Below, one piece after another: positions 1 through 7,094 of a stretch of DNA of 13,611 nt. The first letter of the stretch is position 1. Each line of letters opens with the position of its first letter. Both the position numbers and the translations under genes were made by a program. Under the pieces are notes generated by a model. It was given only the letters and a program-made list of their open reading frames with translations, made no database searches and had not been told where the DNA came from. The DNA lies in the NCBI GenBank assembly GCA_017634255.1, contig JAGBNT010000090.1, forward strand, positions 1-13,611, given 5' to 3'. This DNA is from Lachnospiraceae bacterium (GTDB lineage: Bacteria; Bacillota_A; Clostridia; Lachnospirales; Lachnospiraceae).

Positions 1-590
1 CCTGCCTGAAGCGCCCCGATCATCAGGTCTATCCCTCCGATATAGGTTTCCGGCGCCACATTCGCGTAATCAAGGAAGTCCCATTTGTCGATGGCACGGA
101 GGGTAGAGTCCATGATATAGCGATATATCCCGTATTCCTGCACTGCCCCTTTTGCCTTCCCCGTACTGCCCGATGTATAGAAGATGAACGCCATATCATG
201 GGGGTCCGGATCAGCCCACTGCTCCGGCGGCAGCGGCTCTTCCTTCACGCCTTCCCGAAAGGCTTCCTCACCTATCGTAAGCACCGCGCCGCTGTCCTTT
301 ATGATGTACTCTATCCTTTCGGCTCCCATCATTTCTTCCACACCGACCCAGGCGCCTCCCACCATCATCGTCGCCAAACGGCAGGCAATGAAATCAACCC
401 CCCTGGGGACCCGTATCGCCACCAGCTTCTCTTTGCCTATGCCCTGCTTCAAAAGCCAGGATGCAAGCCTCGCGGACAATTCAGCCAGGTCGGCGTAGCT
501 TGTGGCCCGCGCTCCTCCCTGGTCAACGACCGCTGCTCTTTCGGGCGAGCTCTGAACACATGAATAAAAACTTTCCAAAAAATTGAGCAT
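1..590 (-). CDS. Adenylate-forming enzyme (NRPS A-domain/DltA-like), N-terminal part, cut by window edge
   Basis: The first 196 residues are visible; the 3' part lies beyond base 1. The A3 phosphate-binding motif YTSGSTGKAKG sits at residues 138-148, preceded by the usual N-terminal layout: a TSYADLAELSARLASWL segment at 30-46, then VPRGVDFIACRLATMMVGGAW at about 61-81. At about 180-190 the stretch APETYIGGIDLM aligns with the A4 region of amino-acid-activating domains, so Asp188 may be the Asp that holds the substrate alpha-amino group (inference). Family members activate a carboxylic or amino acid as an acyl-adenylate and pass it to a carrier protein or CoA. Without the C-terminus, NRPS, D-alanyl carrier ligase and acyl-CoA ligase cannot be separated. 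The start ATG is supported by GGAGG nine bases upstream. The gene lies 126 bp downstream of the P-type ATPase. Confidence 0.85.
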   Translation of the reverse strand, partial: MLNFLESFYSCVQSSPERAAVVDQGGARATSYADLAELSARLASWLLKQGIGKEKLVAIRVPRGVDFIACRLATMMVGGAWVGVEEMMGAERIEYIIKDSGAVLTIGEEAFREGVKEEPLPPEQWADPDPHDMAFIFYTSGSTGKAKGAVQEYGIYRYIMDSTLRAIDKWDFLDYANVAPETYIGGIDLMIGALQA

Positions 591-633
591 CCGCACTTTC
601 CTCCATTTATCTAGTGCATCGTTGTTTAGCAGC

Positions 634-673
634 GATTTTGTGTTCGACGAAGTCGAATTTTCATCACAAAATC
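634..673. repeat. Compound inverted repeat upstream of the adenylation gene
   Basis: The outer arms GATTTTGTG (634-642) and CACAAAATC (665-673) are perfect complements. Nested inside is a second perfect palindrome, TTCGAC (643-648), GAA loop, GTCGAA (652-657). A 7-base unpaired bulge (658-664) lies on one side only. The element sits between the ATPase stop and the ligase start and could act as an RNA hairpin in either direction or be a dispersed intergenic repeat. No U-tract follows, so a simple terminator is unlikely. Confidence 0.7.
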
Positions 674-675
674 CC

Positions 676-705
676 CCACCAAACGCCCACTTTTATTTTT
701 GGTGG
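676..705 (-). terminator. Possible weak terminator hairpin after the P-type ATPase
   Basis: Eleven bases after the ATPase stop, the minus strand can form an 8-bp stem, CCACCAAA with TTTGGTGG, around a 14-base loop. It is followed by GGGATTTTG rather than a clean U-run, so any termination would be weak. It abuts the compound inverted repeat. Confidence 0.3.
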
Positions 706-716
706 TATCATGTGGC

Positions 717-2795
717 TTAAGAGGGAAGCAGATCGGTCATGCTTTTCAGTCCCAGAGCCACAGTAGAGCCGTTATGAAGCATTGCGGAGGTTCCGGGAGT
801 TATTATGCCCGCCACACCCAGTATGATAAGCGCGGTATTAAAGCCCACTATCGTCCTGTAATTAAACTTTATCCTCTTCATAAGCAGGGAAGCGATCTCC
901 CTTAATGTAACGATATTTTCAAGATTGGAGGAGCTTATGGTAATATCCGCTATCTGTCTGGCTATCTCTGCCCCCTCACTTATGGCAATGCCTGCATCGG
1001 CAGCAGAAAGCGCCGGGGAATCGTTGATGCCGTCACCTACCATGATGACCCTTCTGCCGTCTGAGCGTGCCTTTTCAACAAATTTTGCCTTGTCCTCAGG
1101 GAGAACCTCTGCATAATATTCGGTTATACCCGCCTCCGCAGCTATCCTGGAGGCAGTCCTTTCGCTGTCACCCGTCATCATTACGATGTGTTCAAAGCCC
1201 TGGGCGCGAAGCTTCTCAACTACGCTCCCCACCTCTTCTCTCATGGGATCCTCTATCAATATGCAGGCTGCAAGGCTGCCGTTTCTTGCAAAGTAAAGAT
1301 GGGAATATTCATCGGGTAGAGAATCGAAAAGCTCTCTTTTGTCTTCCGGTATGCGAACAGCCTCATCCTCAAATACGAAATGGTAGCTTCCTATAACCGC
1401 TCTTTCGCCGTTAATAGTCGATACTATCCCGTGGGCTACGATATATTCCACCTCGGTATGGAGCTTATCGTGGAGCAGTCCTTTGGTCTCGGCTGCCTCA
1501 ACCACAGCCCTCGCCACGGAGTGGGGAAAATGCTCTTCAAGGCATGCCGCCTGCCTTAAAAGCTCATCCTCTGTCTCATTATTAAAGGGAACCACCGAAA
1601 CAACGGTCGGAGCGGCCTTGGTCAGCGTCCCGGTCTTATCAAATACTATGGTATCCGCTTCCGCCACTGCCTCAAGAAATTTTCCTCCCTTTACGGTGAT
1701 ATCGTATTCGGAAGACTCCCTGATGGCCGAGAGCACCGACAGCGGCATCGACATTTTAAGGGCGCAGGAATAGTCCACCATGAGCACGGATACCGCCTTG
1801 TTTACATTCCTCCCGATAAGCCAGGTCAGGGCAGACCCAAGAAAGGTGTAGGGCACAAGCCTGTCCGCCAGACGCTCCGCCTTGCTCTCCAGAGAGGATT
1901 TCAGCTTCTCCGAGTCCTCTATCATTTTTACTATCCTGTCAAAACGCCCGCAGCCCTCCGTCTGGGTCACCCGTATGACAAGCTCACCCTCTTCGACCAC
2001 TGTGCCGGGGAATACACTCGTGCCTTTGCTCTTGCGGACAGCCACTGATTCACCCGTCATGGATGCCTGATTCACCATGGCTTCGCCGGAGAATACTTCT
2101 CCGTCAAAGGGGATCATATTTCCCATTCTTACAATGACCTTATCCCCGCTTGCCACATCAGAAGAATCCGCCTGTACTTCTCCGGAGTCCGTTTGCAGCC
2201 ATACCTTATCTATATTCAGAGACATCCGGCGGGCGAGATCGTCTACGGAGCGTTTATGCGTCCACTCCTCCAGCATATCCCCAATCTTCAGCAGGAACAT
2301 CACGCTGGAGGCGGTTTTGTAATCCTTTGTCAGAATCGCCGCGGTTATTGCGATAGCATCCAGCAGCTCAACACGCAGGCATAAACCCCTTAAGGTTCTT
2401 ACGCCCCTCCATATGTATCTGAACATCTTGCAAATGACCCATAACCTGCACACCGAGAAGGGGAGAAAAAGCCTTTTCCCATAGTGCAGGATAACGGATA
2501 TAATAAGCTTTTCACGGTATTTGGCAGCAAGCTCCCTGCCCGACGTTTCAAAGACCTTTTCCGGCACTGAAACCGTTTCAAAGGAAAAATCCCTGATAAT
2601 CCCTGTCACACGGGTCCTGTCACATTCATAAAAGACCACCGCATCGGCAGTCCTCTCATATACCTTGACTTCCTTTATGCCTTCAAAGCCCTTAAGATAA
2701 TATTCAAAGGCGTCAGCCTCGCGAAAGCTCATCCGCTTCATGGGAAGGTGTATTCTGAGTCTTCCTCTTATTTCATGTTTGATCTTAAATTTCAT
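717..2795 (-). CDS. P1B-type heavy-metal-transporting P-type ATPase, CtpC-like, with YSC in place of CPC
   Basis: This 692-residue membrane pump couples ATP hydrolysis to metal-ion export. All P-type ATPase signatures are present: TGES (247-250) in the actuator domain, DKTGTLT (386-392) with the phosphorylated Asp386, MTGD (540-543), and GDGINDSPAL (587-596) in the hinge. The C-terminal helices end with an NGSTVALGLKS stretch typical of P1B pumps. The N-terminus (1-75) looks like a heavy-metal-associated ferredoxin-like fold (RGRLRIHLP) without a CxxC motif. Two sites deviate. The transmembrane ion-binding motif, normally CPC, SPC or CPH, reads Y342-S343-C344 in VDYSCALK. The P1B His-Pro motif is replaced by HFPHS (422-426). 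Substrate cannot be read from sequence; Mn, Fe or Zn are candidates given the related CtpC pumps and the DtxR-like operator upstream. It starts 3 bp after the small upstream gene, whose last codons carry its ribosome binding site GGAGGG, so translation is probably coupled. Confidence 0.93.
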   Translation of the reverse strand: MKFKIKHEIRGRLRIHLPMKRMSFREADAFEYYLKGFEGIKEVKVYERTADAVVFYECDRTRVTGIIRDFSFETVSVPEKVFETSGRELAAKYREKLIISVILHYGKRLFLPFSVCRLWVICKMFRYIWRGVRTLRGLCLRVELLDAIAITAAILTKDYKTASSVMFLLKIGDMLEEWTHKRSVDDLARRMSLNIDKVWLQTDSGEVQADSSDVASGDKVIVRMGNMIPFDGEVFSGEAMVNQASMTGESVAVRKSKGTSVFPGTVVEEGELVIRVTQTEGCGRFDRIVKMIEDSEKLKSSLESKAERLADRLVPYTFLGSALTWLIGRNVNKAVSVLMVDYSCALKMSMPLSVLSAIRESSEYDITVKGGKFLEAVAEADTIVFDKTGTLTKAAPTVVSVVPFNNETEDELLRQAACLEEHFPHSVARAVVEAAETKGLLHDKLHTEVEYIVAHGIVSTINGERAVIGSYHFVFEDEAVRIPEDKRELFDSLPDEYSHLYFARNGSLAACILIEDPMREEVGSVVEKLRAQGFEHIVMMTGDSERTASRIAAEAGITEYYAEVLPEDKAKFVEKARSDGRRVIMVGDGINDSPALSAADAGIAISEGAEIARQIADITISSSNLENIVTLREIASLLMKRIKFNYRTIVGFNTALIILGVAGIITPGTSAMLHNGSTVALGLKSMTDLLPS

Positions 2796-2798
2796 AGC

Positions 2799-3095
2799 CT
2801 AGCAGCTGCCCTCCGACGCCGCCTTAGTCTCAGTCACTGCCTTGGTCTCGTCCTCTATCTCAGATTCAGCTTCCTTTTTTGCTATATCCTCATTGATGAC
2901 CTTGGCTTCCTCATAAATATCGCAGCAGTTTTCCTGAAGCGTTGTAACCTGATCGATCACACAGTCCTTAGCCCTCAAAACAGCTGCGGTACAATGTGCA
3001 TAGACCTTTTTTGCATCCCTGGAGGTCAAAAGCTTTATCCCCTCCAGTCCGAAGAGCGTGCCCAAAGCAAAGCATCCTATTTTTTTCATATCCAT
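2799..3095 (-). CDS. Small Cys-rich single-pass membrane protein partnering the P1B ATPase (DUF6110-like)
   Basis: This 98-residue protein has one N-terminal membrane segment (about residues 4-23, rich in Gly and Leu). An amphipathic helix around YAHCTAAVLRAKDC follows, then a charged C-terminal tail rich in Glu, Lys and Ala that ends in Cys. It has six cysteines (8, 35, 45, 57, 58, 98). I recognise the YxHCTAAVLRAKD region as typical of a clostridial family found beside such ATPases, which I believe is DUF6110. The layout (N-terminal helix, tail with metal ligands, gene directly before a CtpC-like pump) parallels the mycobacterial PacL/DUF1490 proteins that assist CtpC, so a metallochaperone or pump-stabilising role is inferred. 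The start ATG has AGGAGG at 8 bases spacing. It is the first gene of a two-gene operon. Confidence 0.85.
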   Translation of the reverse strand: MDMKKIGCFALGTLFGLEGIKLLTSRDAKKVYAHCTAAVLRAKDCVIDQVTTLQENCCDIYEEAKVINEDIAKKEAESEIEDETKAVTETKAASEGSC

Positions 3096-3139
3096 AACAC
3101 TGTCCTCCTAAATATAAATTAGACTATACGTCTCAAAGA

Positions 3140-3155
3140 GTTAGCATTAGCTAAC
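3140..3155. promoter_or_regulatory. Palindromic operator, DtxR/IdeR-like
   Basis: A perfect palindrome, GTTAGC-ATTA-GCTAAC, lies immediately downstream of the extended -10 of the metal-ATPase operon, over the expected transcription start. On the minus strand it is preceded by TTAGG. The GTTAG/CTAAC half-sites resemble the iron/manganese boxes bound by DtxR/IdeR-family repressors (TTAGGTTAG-type). A repressor bound here would block initiation. The identity of the repressor is inference. Confidence 0.65.
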
Positions 3156-3161
3156 CCTAAG

Positions 3162-3190
3162 ATAATAGCACTTAAATTTGAAAAAATCCA
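3162..3190 (-). promoter_or_regulatory. Promoter of the metal-ATPase operon
   Basis: Reading the minus strand, TGCTATTAT (3170-3162) is a good extended -10. A weak -35 (TGGATT, 3190-3185) lies 17 bp upstream. The expected start falls near 3155, inside the GTTAGC palindrome, leaving a leader of about 60 bases before the first ATG. The stretch back to the malQ stop (3243) has no convincing terminator. Confidence 0.6.
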
Positions 3191-3242
3191 GTGATTTCTT
3201 AAAAATTCAGATGAAACTCAGATTGAAGAACCCTGCCTTTTT

Positions 3243-4730
3243 TCACCGTCCATACATATCCGTAAGGGCGCGGATCTCCTCCGAGAGCTCTTTAGTAAGA
3301 GCGCTCTCCTCCACCCTCCAGACCCAGTTCCCGCCAAGAGTCGAAGGAAAATTTATCCTTGCGGAATTGTCGATGCATAAATAGTCCTGGAGCGGGATTA
3401 TACAGTAGTCCGCAACGGACTGCAGAGCCGCTCTGATAACCTTGTAAACTATGGTTTTGGTGTCACGGGTATGAAGATCCAGATACCGGTAAACCGCCCT
3501 GCGTTCAGCGGGCTTTATTGAGCGAATCCACCCCGCCAGGGTCTCATTATCGTGGGTTCCGGTATAGACAACACAGTTTTTATAATGGTTATGGGGAAGA
3601 TATTCGTTTTTCCCCTTTGTATCCTTGGAATCGAAGGCAAATTCCAGCACCTTCATATTCGGGAAGCCGGTTTTTTTCACTAGGGCGCGAACCGACGGGG
3701 TAATGAAGCCAAGGTCTTCCGCTATGATATGCGGCTTTCCCAGCTTTTCCTTTATCGCTTTAAAAAGGTCTATGCCCGGCCCCTCCTCCCAATGACCGTT
3801 TTTCGCGGTCTTATCCCCATAGGGGATCGAATAATACTCGTCAAAGCCCCTGAAATGATCTATCCTGACGACATCATAGAGCTCGCAGCACTTCTCCATA
3901 CGCCTAAGCCACCACTTATAGCCCGTTTGCTTATGCCGCTTCCAGTCATACAGCGGATTTCCCCAAAGCTGCCCGTCAGCGGAAAAGGCGTCAGGCGGAC
4001 AGCCTGCAACCGCCTTGAGATTTCCGTCCTTACCCAGCTGGAAAAGGTCCGGATTCGCCCACAGGTCGGAGCTGTCGGGGGAGACGTATATGGGTATATC
4101 GCCGATGATCTCGATTCCGTTGTCGTTGGCATAACGTTTTAACGCAAACCACTGGCAGTAAAATTCAAATTGGAGGAATTTACGGAAACGGATCTGCTGC
4201 GCGAACTTTTTCTTTGCTGCCTTTATAGCCTCCGGTTTTCTGAAACGCAGGTCGTCTGACCACAGGGTAAAGCTTATCCCGTCATTGGCATCCTTTATCG
4301 CCATAAAAAGCGCATAATCATCGAGCCAGTCCCTGTTCTCGCTCTCGAAAGTCTTATATTCGGCTTCTTTTTCAAAGGAGCTTCTCTCAAATGCCTTATA
4401 GAGTACCTTAAACCTCTCCCGGTAGAGTCTGCCGTAGTCTATCTCATTGGGCTCAACCTTCCTGTTTAACGGGGCACAGTCCTTCTTTGTAAGAAGCCCC
4501 TTTTCAATAAGCACTTCCATGGAAATAAAGTAGGGGTTTCCGGCAAAGGTCGAAAAGGTCTGGTAGGGTGAATCCCCGTAGCCTGTGGGACCTATGGGAA
4601 GTATCTGCCAGTATTTCTGGTGTGCCTCCTTTAAGAAATCTACAAACCTGTACGCATTTTTTGAAAGTCCGCCTATTCCGTAGGCTCCGGGAAGGCTGAA
4701 AACTGGCAGTAAAATTCCGGCTGATCGCAT
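3243..4730 (-). CDS. malQ: 4-alpha-glucanotransferase (amylomaltase), GH77
   Basis: This 495-residue cytoplasmic enzyme transfers alpha-1,4-glucan segments between malto-oligosaccharides, releasing glucose, in maltose and glycogen/starch breakdown. It is full length for the bacterial GH77 family. The N-terminal AGILLPVFSLPGAYGIG and the WQILPIGPTGYGDSPYQ block (41-57) are family hallmarks. The catalytic residues are visible: nucleophile Asp291 in VRIDHFRGF, acid/base Glu338 in AEDLG, and transition-state Asp394 in GTHDNET. The loop ending GNPYF and the GQLWGNPLYDW block (253-263) are also conserved. The ATG has AAGGAG seven bases upstream. The gene stands alone between the GGDEF-EAL gene and the metal operon, with no other glycogen or maltose gene visible. 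A perfect TATAAT lies shortly upstream but without a -35, so a dedicated promoter is uncertain. Confidence 0.96.
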   Translation of the reverse strand: MRSAGILLPVFSLPGAYGIGGLSKNAYRFVDFLKEAHQKYWQILPIGPTGYGDSPYQTFSTFAGNPYFISMEVLIEKGLLTKKDCAPLNRKVEPNEIDYGRLYRERFKVLYKAFERSSFEKEAEYKTFESENRDWLDDYALFMAIKDANDGISFTLWSDDLRFRKPEAIKAAKKKFAQQIRFRKFLQFEFYCQWFALKRYANDNGIEIIGDIPIYVSPDSSDLWANPDLFQLGKDGNLKAVAGCPPDAFSADGQLWGNPLYDWKRHKQTGYKWWLRRMEKCCELYDVVRIDHFRGFDEYYSIPYGDKTAKNGHWEEGPGIDLFKAIKEKLGKPHIIAEDLGFITPSVRALVKKTGFPNMKVLEFAFDSKDTKGKNEYLPHNHYKNCVVYTGTHDNETLAGWIRSIKPAERRAVYRYLDLHTRDTKTIVYKVIRAALQSVADYCIIPLQDYLCIDNSARINFPSTLGGNWVWRVEESALTKELSEEIRALTDMYGR

Positions 4731-4760
4731 ATCGTTTCTCCTTAATGATCAATTATATAT

Positions 4761-4780
4761 GGGGCTGTCACGACAGCCCC
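4761..4780 (-). terminator. Strong GC-rich hairpin after the GGDEF-EAL gene
   Basis: GGGGCTGTC (4761-4769) and GACAGCCCC (4772-4780) are exact complements. In RNA this gives an 8-bp stem with a 4-base loop, 20 bases after the GGDEF-EAL stop. On the minus strand it is followed by ATATATAATT, a poor but AU-rich tail. It probably ends the flippase-to-GGDEF transcript or separates it from malQ. Confidence 0.6.
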
Positions 4781-4800
4781 GGCAACCCATAACTTAAGCC

Positions 4801-7038
4801 TTAAACTGTAAGGTAGGCTTCTTTAAACTCCTTTGCCGGCACGGGCTTTCCATAATAAAAGCCCTGCATGCTCTTGATATCCATTCCTTTCATCAGCTCC
4901 GCCTGCTCCTTCGTTTCAATCCCCACGGCAGATACATCCACCTTCATGGCATCCGCCAGGGCAATAACGGAATGTATCAGAGCCGCCGCTCCCGGGTCGG
5001 AAATCGCCCGCTCTATGAGCGAGTGGGAAAGGTCTATCTCCTTAAAGCCACATTCGAGTATGTATGACAGGTTGATATCCCCGCCTCCGAAATTATTGAG
5101 CGAAAGCATGAAGCCGAAGTCACAAAGCTCCTTAAGTGTCGCTTTTGCAAATGTGTCCGCTCCCATAATAACCTCGTTGCTTATGTCAAGGCATATCTTT
5201 TCAGGACTTATCCCCTTCTGCCCTGTAAGCTCCTTAAGTCCCTCTATAAACTCCTTATCCAGCAGCTGAAGCGGCGCGAGATTTATCTTGATGACAAAAT
5301 TTTTGACGTTATCTTCATCCCAGGCGGATAGCGTCGCAACGCTCTCCCTTGCAATCCACATCCCGAGTCTGTTTATAAGCCCCGTCTCCTCCGCAACCGG
5401 TATTATCTGCGCGGCAGTTACATGCTCATTGCCCTTTAGCCTGGGGAATACCTCCGCCCCCGTTATCCTGCCGGTTTTATTATCCAGCCGGGGCTGGTAG
5501 CAAAGGATGAAATCCCGCTCCGGCTCTGCGTTCATGAGCAGTCCCTCCAGGCTATTGTGCTCCTCCACCGTTTTTACAAATTCCCTGTCGAAGAGCATGA
5601 AATCATCCTTTTTCCCGCTGTGCTTAACGACATACATCGCCACGTCGGCATATCTTACCAGATCGTTGGTGTTTTCCGAGTGTGTCCTATAGACCGCCGC
5701 TCCGATACTGCCCGAAAGCCTGAACTCATAAGAATCCAGTTCAACGGGTGTCCTAAAGAGGTTGAGCAGAACCTCGGCGCCCTCCTGAACAGCCTCAAAA
5801 TTCTTTACACGGTTCCTTATTACCATAAACTCATCTCCGCCCGTCCTGAAAGAGATATAATCCTCGGGAAGGGCGAGCATACGTTTTCCAAATTCCTTTA
5901 ATACCCTGTCCCCCATATCATGACCGTAGGTGTCGTTAATGGGCTTGAACAGGTTGAGGTCTATACAGTATACACAAAAGCTGTCATTCCTCTCCTGGGA
6001 GGCTCTGACGCTTTCCTCCAGCACCCTGGAGCTGTATCTTCGGTTATAGAGCCCAGTGAGCAGATCCTGCTGCTTTATCAGCTGCTCATTCAATGCGCTA
6101 TTCTGGAAGGATGCCGTTGTGACCCAGAAAGCAAGCATTACTATCAGAACATATAGAAACTCATCCTTATCGAAAAAGCCGGCTATAAGCAGGATCACGG
6201 AGATCGCCATGCCTATAAAGACAGCGATGCGGATGCGCTTCTGGGTCTTTTCGTTATACTTCTGCTCCCTTAAGCGGAAAACATGCCTGTGGTGTATCTG
6301 GTGGTAGATACCGTGCGCCATAAGCATCATGCATAGCATATAGACCAGATTCAGCCAGACATTTTCCGGATCATTCCCGATGATCGATAAGTAGTTGTAC
6401 GGCAGATCCAGCACCACATATACAAATATCCCGAGTATCATGGTGTTGGTCCCTTTGAACCCTGTTTCCGCCGCTATCATATAAGCCATGTGGAACATCA
6501 TGATAAGGATAAAGATATTGATAAAGAAATAGAGATAGATGCGGGTAAGCTCAAAGACATCCATGGTCGCATAGGCATTTGCCGCCATTAGAATCTTCCT
6601 TACCAAAACGAAGCCTATTACCGAAAAGGAAAATACATTTACAAGGAACTGGTAAAAGGAGCGCCCTTTAAGCTTCTGGAAAAAATACAGTGCAACAGAG
6701 GCCCCGTAAAACAGATTGGGAAAAAGATATATCGTATCTATCAGCGCGTCGGGACGGGGGAGCTTCATCAGGTAGACTGAGACAAAATTGATAAAATCCC
6801 CCAGAAACCACATATATATTCCCGCTCCGAGCAGGAAACACGGGGGCCAGAAGTCTCCCATTTCCGGCAGACAGGTCATTATAAGCGTTCCGGTAAGAAA
6901 GGCTGTCAGCGATGAAAACAGGGATATCAGAAACGCATTTCCGCTAATCGTACTGATCACCATACAAACATAGGATATTATCAGTGCATACGCCACATAT
7001 TTCTGTGGGTATTTTCCGCCTCTCTTTTCTTCAGACAT
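4801..7038 (-). CDS. Membrane-bound GGDEF-EAL protein: likely diguanylate cyclase with degenerate EAL domain
   Basis: The 745-residue protein has about eight hydrophobic segments in residues 14-245, two more at about 269-288 and 293-310, then cytoplasmic GGDEF (about 323-485) and EAL (about 495-742) domains. The GGDEF site is intact (GGDEF 400-404, with DLLTGLYNRRY at 325-335 and DLNLFKPINDTYGHDMGD at 360-377), so c-di-GMP synthesis is expected. No RxxD product-inhibition site lies five residues before it. The EAL domain looks inactive: the signature is EVF (529-531), the metal-binding DDFG pair is NN (Asn648-Asn649), the usual Lys before IDxS is Glu667, and ExTE is altered to DISNE. Such domains often bind c-di-GMP or serve as protein partners (established); here this is inference. 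The membrane part matches no sensor family I can name. The gene lies 56 bp after the broken transporter; AGAGGG eight bases before ATG supports the start. A role in tuning surface polysaccharide is suggested by the neighbours only. Confidence 0.92.
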   Translation of the reverse strand: MSEEKRGGKYPQKYVAYALIISYVCMVISTISGNAFLISLFSSLTAFLTGTLIMTCLPEMGDFWPPCFLLGAGIYMWFLGDFINFVSVYLMKLPRPDALIDTIYLFPNLFYGASVALYFFQKLKGRSFYQFLVNVFSFSVIGFVLVRKILMAANAYATMDVFELTRIYLYFFINIFILIMMFHMAYMIAAETGFKGTNTMILGIFVYVVLDLPYNYLSIIGNDPENVWLNLVYMLCMMLMAHGIYHQIHHRHVFRLREQKYNEKTQKRIRIAVFIGMAISVILLIAGFFDKDEFLYVLIVMLAFWVTTASFQNSALNEQLIKQQDLLTGLYNRRYSSRVLEESVRASQERNDSFCVYCIDLNLFKPINDTYGHDMGDRVLKEFGKRMLALPEDYISFRTGGDEFMVIRNRVKNFEAVQEGAEVLLNLFRTPVELDSYEFRLSGSIGAAVYRTHSENTNDLVRYADVAMYVVKHSGKKDDFMLFDREFVKTVEEHNSLEGLLMNAEPERDFILCYQPRLDNKTGRITGAEVFPRLKGNEHVTAAQIIPVAEETGLINRLGMWIARESVATLSAWDEDNVKNFVIKINLAPLQLLDKEFIEGLKELTGQKGISPEKICLDISNEVIMGADTFAKATLKELCDFGFMLSLNNFGGGDINLSYILECGFKEIDLSHSLIERAISDPGAAALIHSVIALADAMKVDVSAVGIETKEQAELMKGMDIKSMQGFYYGKPVPAKEFKEAYLTV

Positions 7039-7094
7039 TCTCCCGACCCTCTCTATAAGGAACTGTGTATCTACGAAATCAACTTAATTTACGC

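Noticed and set aside
198..563. Plus-strand open frames of 104 and 121 codons at the left edge
   Set aside because: They are antisense to the adenylation-domain gene, whose A3 motif and ribosome binding site are clear.
3729..4142. A 137-codon plus-strand open frame
   Set aside because: It is the antisense shadow of malQ, including the catalytic region, with no family features of its own.
4750..4762. A TATAAT sequence upstream of malQ as a full promoter
   Set aside because: No -35 sequence sits at 16-18 bp; that position is occupied by the terminator stem.
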